From contig NC_085875.1 of assembly GCF_034702125.1 (NCBI RefSeq), positions 52,757,176 through 52,821,175 on the forward strand: a stretch of DNA of 64,000 bases, given 5' to 3'. The notes below the pieces were generated by a model. That model was given only the letters and a program-made list of their open reading frames with translations, was not told where the DNA came from and did no database searches. Within the stretch, counting starts at the first letter, position 1, and each line of letters opens with the position of its first letter. A program made the position numbers and the translations under genes. Positions 22,165-31,464 of the stretch are shown here, one piece after another. Source of the DNA: Engraulis encrasicolus (taxonomy: Eukaryota; Chordata; Actinopteri; Clupeiformes; Engraulidae).

Positions 22165-23355
22165 AACCAGTACAGATGGTGTAACTTCAATCTGCTCACA
22201 ACATTACCGTACCGTGGCAGTGTACCGTGATCATTACACCCTGTGGCCATTCGGAATGCGGGGGGCAGTATAGCACTGCTTTTACAGAGCAGCGTCTGCC
22301 TGTGTTTGTGCGTCTGTTTGTGCTTCCGTGCTTGTCCATCCCCCAGTTTTAGTAGTAGTAGAAATACAGTCAGCAAATTTGCATGTTTTATTTAGCATTG
22401 GGCATTTGATAATAACACAAGTGTGAGCCCTAAACAAGACCACCATGTGAATTTAAACTCGACTTTTTTTCTGTCTTGCATTCACCGTCTCCCAATCCGT
22501 CCCTAACTTATTTCGGCACTATTCAAGTCAGGAACGGATATCCTCAGGATACAGAATTTGCATACCTACAATTTGAACCGAGTCAATCAGACAGGTACAC
22601 CATTGTAATTAAGTGTGTCCCGTAACGCCAGCATGAGAGAGATCGAATTTTAAATTTGGCCACGACATTCTGTCTTCAAAACTGGCATCGGCCGCTTCCA
22701 ATATAGGACCACCATTATTCAACCGTTTCCACAACCTCACTGATCACAGTTGCTTCATCTCTAACGCCAGGGCTAAGAATAACGAAAATAGCAAAACAGA
22801 GTAGGCTAATAAACCGTAATGGAGAGACTGAGGAGACATGAAATCAAGCGGCGGAGTTCGGACCATTTTGAGTGGACCGATGTCGCTTGCTTTGTGTATC
22901 AAGCAAGTCTGTCACATTTGTGTGATGAGCACAAAAACACCAATTGAACCTCTCGTATAGAACCTATATGTGTGTGAGTCAAACAGACATGAACAACATT
23001 GTAGCCTAATGAAGTAGTGCCCCGTCACGTCAGCATGAGAGAGGTTATTTTACATTTGGCGACGACATTCTCTCTTTAAAACTGGCGCATTGGCCGCTTC
23101 CCCTATTGCAGGCTATTACCTGATCTACACTGTCGCTACCACAAAAAAACAAAGTAGCACAACTTAATACTACTAGCCTATCTAGTAAATAGTAGGTTGA
23201 AGACGGGGTATTATTGGTGCACTGCTTTTTTGCGAAGCAGAGTAATCTGCTTCAGTGTAGCTCATTGTACGTTGATCCCTCCCTCAGTTTTAGTAGGCTA
23301 CAAGTGGAAAGAGTCAGCCAATTGCGCGTTGCACGTAACATTGGGCATTTGATAA
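22165..23355 (+). repeat. Repeat B, copy 1
   Basis: About 1.2 kb starting TACAGATGGTGTAACTTCAA and ending CATTTGATAA. Copies occur at 54311-55440 (minus) and 57886-59065 (plus), with landmarks GTGGCCATTCGGAATGCGGG, GCACTATTCAAGTCAGGAAC, TGGAGAGACTGAGGAGACAT and CTTCAGTGTAGCTCATTGTA. All three start at the same point but have different left neighbours, so B behaves as a mobile unit with a defined left end. No conserved long frame is seen. Confidence 0.8.
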
Positions 23356-23520
23356 CACTGTTGGGAAAGTTACTCAAAAACTGTAATGCACTACTTATTA
23401 CATGTTACTGTCATTTAAAAGTAATGCCTTACATTACAACATTACTGTTTTTAAAAAGTAAGGCATTACACTACTTTTGCATTACTTTTAGTTACTTTAG
23501 CCAAAATGACTGGAAATAAG
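23356..23520 (+). mobile_element. hAT-like terminus CACTGTTGGGAAAGTTACTC
   Basis: Starts right after TTTGATAA at the end of repeat B. It contains AGTAATGCCTTACATTACAA-type words typical of a fish repeat with CAGTGTTGGGAGTAAC ends. The opposite terminus type (GAGTTACTCCCAACACTG followed by TTTGATAA) is at 57072-57097. The shared octamer suggests the same ancestral insertion. The far end of this copy was not located. Confidence 0.45.
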
Positions 23521-24538
23521 GATTTGGCAATCTACAGTGCAAATCTATGAGGTGGCATGACTTTCACCTGCCATCCACAAGTCGTTTTGGAAGCCTACAG
23601 ACTGAAAACCAACATTTTCAGGAATTGCGTCTTACCCACATACAATAAGTGCCTAAGAAAAATAAAAGTTTGGTTCCGGTTGGTTGTCAGGTTTGGTCAT
23701 CGTCCGGTCAGAATTGTTCTTTTATTTCCAATTTTTTTTTCAATTTCTTTTTTTTATGTCCGACCCCCCAACCCCCCACATGCGCCAGATTTTGTCATAA
23801 ACTTTGTTGAACAATGCCAAGGACGATAGTGGAGTTGAGGCTTGATAAGTAGCCTACAGCTGAAGCTACAATGAAATAGGCCTATGATAAGCATTAATGA
23901 GCCAGGAGGCCTATAATATTTTATTACAAATTGATTTATTTCAATTTTAGTGATGTTTAGTTGAACAAAAGTGAGGGGGGTGCAACATACTTTTCCCCCC
24001 CGTCGGATAGCCTACCCTGCCTCGTGCGAATGGGATGCATCCTCTCCTTTTCTGACTAATTTGGTGGTGCTATGGCACCTCTTCAAATCGTCAAATTGTT
24101 TGTAGGCTACTGTTTTTCGACGTGGAAAGCGGTTTGGGTTTCAAGTACAGTGTGCATTTAACTTAAATGTTCTTGGCGTCCTTATTGTCAATGGAGTCAA
24201 AGTACTGGGCATATACCCATTTTGAAAATGAGCAAGCTGGATCTTCTGGATCGGTCATCCTTTGTCAGCCGGCCATTTCGAGAGACGAAGCGTGAAAGAG
24301 GAAGCAATGTTCTGCGTGAAACTTTAGAATCTCTGCGCGGACGTACAGTCGGTCCCCCTACAATGCACACCCTTTACCGAGGTAATGCCACGTCATCCAC
24401 CTCGGTACGTACCGGGCCTAGCTGCAGTGTGCCCAAACAACCGCCAGGTGGCACTTGGGAGCGCTTGCTATACTTGGGAGCGCTTGCTATACTTGGGAGC
24501 GCTCGCTATACGCTTAACCACGTGCTAGCGCATGTTCA

Positions 24539-24581
<43 letters not shown>

Positions 24582-24969
24582 CACACACACTTTCTCTTGC
24601 ATACACACAATACACATTCACGCGCAAATGGGTAGGCAACATTTATTACCATATGGAATATTTTAGACAATGTTGACGGCATATTAATATACCGTAAAGT
24701 TCCATATAATAGCCAAGTTCCAATTAGCGGCCGGGTTCCTTTTAAGGGCCGGGTGCACGAGGATATTTGACAGATAATGGCCGGTTCCAAATAAAAGCCC
24801 TGTCTAAATGATCATTAAATGAACCAAGGAAGAAGGCTTGACCAACGGCGCTGCATGTTTCCCGCCTTATATTGTTTTGTTTAGTTTTTTAGGATGCGCT
24901 GTTTCTTTGGCCATCAACCGCTGCGTCAGTGAAGGAAATGTCGGAAATTTTGCAATGTAAAACTCGGGG
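23521..24969. other. Unassigned sequence with short tandem repeats
   Basis: No gene recognised. It contains three tandem copies of a 19-bp unit (ACTTGGGAGCGCTTGCTAT) at about 24464-24520, a (CT)n run at 24542-24577 and a short (AC)n run. An open frame at 24222-24635 reads through the tandem repeats and has no domain. CCGTAAAGTTCCATATAATA near 24690 begins several GGCCGGGTTCC-like words. Confidence 0.4.
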
Positions 24970-27126
24970 TATAACTGTCATCAGTTACTTAAATAGTGTG
25001 AAGAATACTTCCATATATATAAGTTAATATTTTTCTTATGTTTGGTCATTGTGGGTATGGGTTCTATGGTGCACCGTATTTCTGTACTGCATTGGGGCGA
25101 AACTATGTTTTGAACATACTTTCCGGGGGGCATAATAAAGAAATGCAAATAAGGGAATATCAAGAGGGAAACGGTAACTCAGTCTTTTTGTATAACAGAA
25201 CCAAAGAAGGACACTTTATGTTTGTTTTTGAGATGCATTTTTAGATGCGTCCCAGCATCTCTATAAGAGGGTCTGTCTGTCCGTCCGTCCGTCCGTCCGT
25301 CCGTCCGTCTGAAACGCATTCGTCTGAAACGCATTCCTTCAATTGTTCCTTACTGTGGCCACAAGGCGGCAGAGTTGCCATTTTGGACCGGAGCGAATGC
25401 GTGCAAGCCAATTGTTCCTTACTGTGGCCACAAGGCGGCAGAGTTGCCGTTTTGAACCGGAGCGAATGCGTGCAAGCCAGAACATATTACCAAACAGGCA
25501 AGACGGCTGATGGCATTGTGAGACAACTGAGGGGGGCATTCAATTTTCGCCATTGTTTTGCGTTTGGACAATGGGAGGCAACTTTATTTTGGTTCGTCAG
25601 AAACTCGCGGAAATGAACGATTTAGAAGTCGGCAGGCAGTTTTTGACACAGATGTTTGTGCTCAGATAGAGAGGCGTTTGCATTGCATAACGCTCCACGG
25701 CATGGAACCGTAGTTAGTTGACAGGCGACCCGCAGCGCATACAGCTCTTCCTCTAAACGTTGACCTGTAACATTTGGTTATAGCTTTTCTCCTTTCAAAA
25801 CATTTACATTTTCCTTTGTGCGTGGATAGAGGGGCGTTTGCATTGCATAACGCTCCACGACATGGAACTGTAATTAGTTGACAGGCGACCCGCAGCGCAG
25901 CTCTTCCTCTAAACGTGGACCTGTAACATACATTTGGTTAGCTTTTTTTCTTTCATAACATTCACATTTTCCTCCGCTTTTCTCCAGTCCACAAACTCGG
26001 GTTCAGAAGTCTGTGTGTAGCCTACGGGCCTCCCTTTTAATATTCCCAGCGACTTTACTTCTGCCTTTTCAGTAGTCAGTTTGCGCTGCGCACTGGAGCA
26101 TGGTGCTCGAACTACGAGTAGACATCTGGGCCATTTGACATACGGTGTGTAAGCCTACTCGTAACCTACAGGGAGGTTCTTTCGTTGGTTCGTACCCCAC
26201 AGGTGCTTTTCGCTGCGCTCAGAGAGAGCACAGGACATAACGCGTCTTTCGTAATTGCTTTGTAGTCGTTTGAATTTGGTAAACTCTGGCACGGGAGCTC
26301 ACTGCTTTGTGCCTTGACGGTGAAGCTGGTTTTGAAAAATAAGCGCATAATTCACCTAAAGGGTGAACCCATAAGCACATGATTCACCCAAACGATTTTA
26401 TTTATTTATTATTTGTCGATGTTTAGATTCTTTCCCACATGCACATGATGCTGAAATGGCGTGATACTAAAGGTTGATACTAATAAATGTCTGGTCATTT
26501 GTAATGTAGCCTACTTCATCTATGTGAAATTTGAAATCATATGGTTCTTTTCCAAATCCAAGAATGATAAGCTTATTATAGCCTAAACTGCAAAAAATAA
26601 AGCCATGTCTTGCCATTTTGCTGCCTGCCACATTATTTGGAGTGTCCATGATGACCAATAAACAAAAAGTACATCCTCAGGGGGGCGTTGACAGGTTAGG
26701 AGGAGGCCAGGGGGGTGTTTGGGGGGAAAAAATTGCATTGTTGGAACTGGCATAGAGGGACGCATCTGTTGTCCGCCTGTCGGCCTTGTTTTGATATTAT
26801 GAGAAGGATGTAACAAGGACGTTTTTATCGGACCCAGTTATGACATACTATTATTGAAGAGACGTTCTGAAGAATGATGGACTTTCGGTAATGAAGCTAG
26901 CTCCTTGTGGTAACAAGCTGCCAGCGAGGTAAGCTTATGTCTGCTAATGTTGTGGTGTTTATTACATGTCATGTGTGTTGAAATATTGACTCGGTGCTTG
27001 TTTAATTTGAACCTCATCAGTTTAATTGCTGTTTGTTATTGTCAGTTTTCACGGGACCATGTGGAATAAAGACTACCCTGTAGTGTAAAAGAAAACGCCG
27101 TGTCTGCGTGTTACTGGGGAGCTACA
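24970..27126 (+). repeat. BEL 5' LTR (interrupted)
   Basis: It matches the 3' LTR (45308-45916) in two blocks, 24970-25242 and 26789-27126. The right block includes ATGTGGAATAAAGACTACCC, where AATAAA is the likely polyadenylation signal. The interruption is a 1.5-kb insertion within a run of T. Confidence 0.95.
25243..26788. mobile_element. 1.5-kb unclassified insertion in the BEL 5' LTR
   Basis: The intact 3' LTR shows the empty site: seven T there, versus five T before and four after the insertion, implying a 2-bp duplication (TT). AGATGCGTCCC at the left end is matched by its reverse complement GGGACGCATCT at 26758-26768, about 20 bp short of the right end. Inside are (CCGT)n at about 25276-25308, a 70-bp tandem duplication (about 25343-25480, with GTGGCCACAAGGCGGCAGAG) and a roughly 150-bp tandem duplication (about 25664-25970, with GGCGTTTGCATTGCATAACG). 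No coding frame. Confidence 0.7.
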
Positions 27127-27936
27127 GTGAAAACTCGATGTCAAGACCCAAGACGAAGCAAGCGCCAAGAAATCGCCCTCGCGTTCGTCAACGACCCTTC
27201 TGAGACAAGACGCACGAATGTTACTTCGCAGTTCACCGGACGGTGCAGGTGCTATTGTTTTGCTATCGTAACCTGCTCCTTTTGAACAGACTTTTCAAAG
27301 ACTTCGTTTGAACTTTACAGGTACTCTTTTGAAAGGTGTCTGCCTACATAACAAGACTCTTGGTTTGGATTTGCATTTGAATGTGGCAATTTTCATGTCT
27401 ATGACGTCTATGCATTTCTTGGTTAATAACTTTCAGTTTGATGTTAAGTTGTCTATCAAGGGTTACAAATCATTTCAATGACTTAATGTGGCTGTTATGC
27501 ATGCCCACTTACATGTGTGTGATTAACCTAACAGCTATAACAGGTGCTCATTTAAACATGTTAAATGTTGAACAAGCTTACATTTACAATTATAACCTAA
27601 GTCTATAGACTTTAAGTTATATATAAAGTAAGCTGACTTAAGGTTAACATTAGTTTTGTTATAGGCCTAGCCTACTTATTTCACTTCCTTTGACAACCTA
27701 AGTTAACAAAGTGTTACCATTTAAAATGATTGCCGTTTTACTACATTTGGTTAGTACTAAGCTCAAAATAATGGAACTACTAACAGTACTAAGCTAAAAG
27801 TGAAATATATAATAGGACATTTACTAGTTAATTACCATTTACTAGTTATCACTTGCTCACCTTTTCATTATTTCTCTCTAACTTAGAAGAGTAATTTGAA
27901 CGCTTATAGTGATAAAAACAGGAAAGGTCCATTAAA
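27127..27936 (+). other. BEL 5' leader
   Basis: Untranslated leader between the 5' LTR and gag. The bases right after the LTR (GTGAAAACTCGATGTC) would be the primer-binding site region, but I could not match them to a particular tRNA. Several short upstream ATGs occur. AT-rich with no domain. Confidence 0.6.
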
Positions 27937-29814
27937 ATGTCTGAGTTAGGTGCTTCAGTTGAGAATGACAAAGATAGTGTAACGCAGACCGTTCATACAC
28001 TCGGCAAGGAAGATGCCACTGAGAAAGAAGAGCTTATCTTAGACGAGCCAGAGCAACCATGTGTGACTGAAGATGCGGCACTCGATCCCCACTGCTCACA
28101 AGATGTACTGCAAGGCCAAAGAGTCCGCAAGTTAACGGAAAAGGGCCAAGAACTGCAGGCAGAGCAAATAGGAAGACTTGAACGCAGATTCAACTCAAAC
28201 TATGAAAAGTGGAAGGCACTTGTTAAAGATGCCAAACAAGCAGTTAAGGCATTTAGCTCAAGCACTGTGCTACAGGAACACACAGCTAAATTAAGAAAGG
28301 CCTCAACTGAATTAGAACAGATATATGAAGATATACGTCGCGTTCAAACACCACACCAAGACATACGTCGTAGAATAGACACTTGTGAAGAAATAACCAA
28401 GGAAATAATTGAAGCTGCAAATAGCTGTTTGGAGAGCAATGACCAAGATGAGTTTAGAAGTGCAAAGTCTTTAAAGCTAAGGCCTGCTACACAGAGTGTA
28501 AACTCTGGCCACTCAAGATCCGCGCCTCGCTCTCATGCCAGCTCAGTAATAAGCTCAAGGTCCTCAAACCGGTCATCGCTTAAGAGACAAGATGCAGCAG
28601 CTGAAGCTGCTGCCAATGAAGCTGCTCTAGAAGTCCTGCATGAGCAGGAACAACAATTTAAAGAATTACAGAGACTTGAAGCTGAAGATAAGAGACTTCA
28701 AGCAGAGCAAGAGGCTGCTGCTGCTCAGCTACGTGCCAAACAAGAGGCAGAAAGTGAAAGGAGAAGACAGACATTAGAAGCCAAGCGCAGAGAAATAGAA
28801 CGATTGGAGACTGTCAAGAAAATAAAGGCTGCCAAGGCACGGGAGGTGGTGTATGCACAGAGTATATGCTCAGATGAAGAGATTGGTGAGCTACTGCATG
28901 GTGGTGGTTCTGTGAAAGTAAAGAAAGAGACTACACCTCAGAATAGCTCAAAACAGCAATCTGCCATTCCACAAGTAGTCACACATTCCACAAGCAAGAG
29001 GCCAGAAGTCAAGCTAGAAGATGACACCACAGCTCTTATAAGAGCTCTTGCAGAATCCGTGGTAGCAAATCGACTTCCTGTACCAGAGCCAGCAGTATTC
29101 AATGGTGATCCTCTCCGATATAATGACTGGAAAATCTCCTTTCAAACTCTCATTGATAGGAAGAACATACCAGGTGCAGAGAAAATCTACTATTTGCGAA
29201 AGTACATTGGCGGACCTGCTAAGAAGGCAGTTGAGAGCTACTTCATGCTGGGCACAGAGGCAGCCTACCTTTCTGCATGGACCATCTTAGAAGAAAGATA
29301 TGGAAATCCATTCCTCATTGCCAAGGCTTTCAGAGACCGGCTAGCTGCATGGCCTAAACTAAATCCCAAGAACAGCCTTGAGTTACAGGAATTTGTGGAT
29401 TTTCTCCGAAGCTGTGAGGCCGCCATGTCTCAGATCAAAGGGCTCAATGTGCTCAATGACTGTAATGAAAATCAAAAACTACTCACCAAACTTCCAGATT
29501 GGTTGACCTCAAGATGGAATAGAAAGGTTATGGAAGTGGAGGAGCTAAGTCAAACATTCCCAACTTTCAGCCAGTTTGTGGCATTTCTAACACGTGAAGC
29601 CAAGATTGCATGCAACCCTGTGACTTCTTTGCATGCTCTAAAACCAATCGAAGGTGAAAAGAACAGGACGCAGAGAATCAGAAGCCCCGCAAGAAAGGCA
29701 TTAGCCATCAGTTCAGATGAGAAATCTGCACAAGCAAGCTGCATCCTCTGTGGCAAGGCCAACCACGGTCTAGACAACTGTCGCCGATTCATGGAAAGAG
29801 AGGTGTCTGAATGA
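27937..29814 (+). CDS. gag: BEL gag-like protein
   Basis: 625 residues, ATG at 27937. It is the structural precursor that would form the particle and bind RNA. The N-terminal half is charged and helical: E/Q/K-rich coiled-coil stretches at about residues 40-130 and 215-300, with an S/R-rich linker at about 185-215. Residues about 385-580 carry PAVFNGDPLRYNDWKISFQT and downstream AWPKL/LTKLPDWL patterns, as in the DUF1759 gag region of BEL/Pao elements. A zinc-knuckle-like CILCGKANHGLDNC lies at about 602-615. The frame ends at TGA 29812-29814, but the next frame (29839) is in the same register and starts with a second Cys/His motif. Gag and pol were therefore probably one polyprotein, and the TGA is either a nonsense mutation or a readthrough site. 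Confidence 0.85.
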   Translation: MSELGASVENDKDSVTQTVHTLGKEDATEKEELILDEPEQPCVTEDAALDPHCSQDVLQGQRVRKLTEKGQELQAEQIGRLERRFNSNYEKWKALVKDAKQAVKAFSSSTVLQEHTAKLRKASTELEQIYEDIRRVQTPHQDIRRRIDTCEEITKEIIEAANSCLESNDQDEFRSAKSLKLRPATQSVNSGHSRSAPRSHASSVISSRSSNRSSLKRQDAAAEAAANEAALEVLHEQEQQFKELQRLEAEDKRLQAEQEAAAAQLRAKQEAESERRRQTLEAKRREIERLETVKKIKAAKAREVVYAQSICSDEEIGELLHGGGSVKVKKETTPQNSSKQQSAIPQVVTHSTSKRPEVKLEDDTTALIRALAESVVANRLPVPEPAVFNGDPLRYNDWKISFQTLIDRKNIPGAEKIYYLRKYIGGPAKKAVESYFMLGTEAAYLSAWTILEERYGNPFLIAKAFRDRLAAWPKLNPKNSLELQEFVDFLRSCEAAMSQIKGLNVLNDCNENQKLLTKLPDWLTSRWNRKVMEVEELSQTFPTFSQFVAFLTREAKIACNPVTSLHALKPIEGEKNRTQRIRSPARKALAISSDEKSAQASCILCGKANHGLDNCRRFMEREVSE

Positions 29815-30907
29815 CACAAGTTCATACTAGAACATAAATTGTGCTTTGGATGCTTGAAACCAGGGCATCGCTCAAAAGAGTGTGAACAGAGAAAGACCTG
29901 TGACAAATGTGGCAAAAAACACCCCACATGCCTTCATGAAAATCGTAGCAGCGGTGCACGATTCCCACCAAGTGAACAGTCTGTGATAGCAGACACAGTA
30001 ACAGAAGAGAGTACGGACAACATCCAGGATAAAGCAGACAGTGCGTCAAGCAGAGCAACGTCAAACAGAGTGCAAGGCGTCAGGGGCACTCATACCTCCA
30101 CAGTGATACCAGTGTGGGTGTCAACGGCTCATGAACCAGACCATGAGGTTCTTGTGTACGCACTTCTTGACACTCAAAGTGATACAACATTCATTCTTAA
30201 AGAAACTGCTGATGCCCTAAATGCTAAAAGTGAGTCAGTGCAGCTGAAGCTGTCAACTATGGCCTCTAAGGACACTAGAATATCTTGTCAAAAGTTAACT
30301 GGTCTACAAGTGAGGGGATTCCACTCGAACAAAACCATTCCTCTGCCAGCAACATACTCCAGAGAATTCATCCCAGGTAATAGAGATCATATCCCTACGT
30401 CAAACACTGCGCAAGCATGGCCTCACCTTGAACACCTTTCAGATGAAATCGCTCCCTTGCAAAGTTGTGATATTGGCCTCCTTATTGGGTATAACTGCCC
30501 GCAAGCTCTTGCACCAAGGGAGGTAGTGTCAGGAAGGGAACACCAACCCTTTGCAATGAAGACAGACTTGGGTTGGAGTGTGATTGGCTACGGTGACCCT
30601 CAAGTTGACTGTGGAGATTTCATTGGAGTTAGTCATCATGTCCTTGTGAAGAAGGTGATGCCATGCCACCCCTTGTCGGATCTCGCAGATGAAGTTCATT
30701 TCGTCCACAGAATACAAATCAAAGAAGTTGTATCACCTTCAGAGATAATGAACATTCTTGAATCAGACTTTATCGAAAGAACCCCAGACGATGAGCACAT
30801 GTCTCAGGAGGATCTTCGATTTCTGGCCAAAATGAAGAACGACATCAGATTAAAGACTGACGGGCATTATGAAATGCCACTACCATTCAAGCAAGAAAGA
30901 CCCAAAT
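29815..30907 (+). pseudogene. pol: BEL pol, segment 1: second zinc knuckle, protease, RT start
   Basis: Same frame as gag. It opens with CFGCLKPGHRSKEC (29839 on) and CDKCGKKHPTC. An aspartic protease follows, with LLDTQSDTTFI near 30163 (D-T-Q-S where retroviral enzymes have DTG/DSG, usual for BEL). Later IGLLIGYN-like and DLGWSVIGYG segments precede the reverse-transcriptase N-terminus (KNDIRLKTDGHYEMPLPF at about 30835). The frame is open until the Gypsy insertion at 30908; the annotated stop at 31290 lies inside Gypsy LTR sequence. Left target duplication CAAAT is 30903-30907. Confidence 0.85.
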
Positions 30908-31381
30908 TGTCACGGATCAGACAGACGACCAGAGGACCACAATTGCGTCACACAAGGGGATTTATTGAAGTTTTAGGGAAAGGGGAGTTGGAAGTGAGTG
31001 AGGGTTACAGGGGTTTCAGTGCTGAAGGATTACCGGGGTTACAGGGGTCCCAGTGGTCCGTCCAACATGCTGTGTGCGTGTCCCCCCCCAGTGGCAGTGA
31101 AGAGTCCAACGGAGCCGGTGGTGGGTGGTCCAGTAGTCCTGGTTGGGGGGGGGAACACAAACACAACAGCACGATGAAACAAGGCAGAAGTACAGTTCAA
31201 GAGAAATCCAAAATCGTTGTGAAAAGTCAGAAGGCTGGTCAGAATTACCGGGGTGGAAGAGTAGTCGGGAGTCGGGACAGGTGGAGCTAGTTTGGGTGAG
31301 TAGAGAGTGGTGAGCAGCACTGTGGCAGATAATTGAAACCAATTAAGGTGGTGAACTGGTGGAGTGAGATGGCTCATGACA
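30908..31381 (-). repeat. Gypsy 3' LTR (internally deleted)
   Basis: It matches 36199-36899 at both ends but lacks the part corresponding to about 36566-36792. That part holds the AGTATTTAAAGCC TATA-like box on the element strand. An AATAAA (TTCAATAAATCCCC on the minus strand) is retained in both LTRs. Confidence 0.92.
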
Positions 31382-31400
31382 GAACCCCCCACCCCCCAAG
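31382..31400 (-). promoter_or_regulatory. Gypsy polypurine tract
   Basis: On the minus strand TTGGGGGGTGGGGGGTTC lies directly before the 3' LTR, the expected primer for plus-strand synthesis in LTR elements. Confidence 0.75.
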
Positions 31401-31464
31401 GGACGGCCCCAGAAGTCCCAAGAGCAACACCGCGCTGGGCGGGCGGAGGGGAGCAGGCGGCGGG

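Noticed and set aside
25273..25970. CRISPR-like array
   Set aside because: The repeats are simple CCGT runs and long tandem duplications without spacers, in a vertebrate genome.
29812..29814. Selenocysteine codon
   Set aside because: No selenoprotein context; the element is a retrotransposon polyprotein and a nonsense change or readthrough is simpler.
30908..31290. BEL pol continuing to the stop at 31290
   Set aside because: The sequence after 30907 is Gypsy LTR, shown by the matching copy at 36199-36899.
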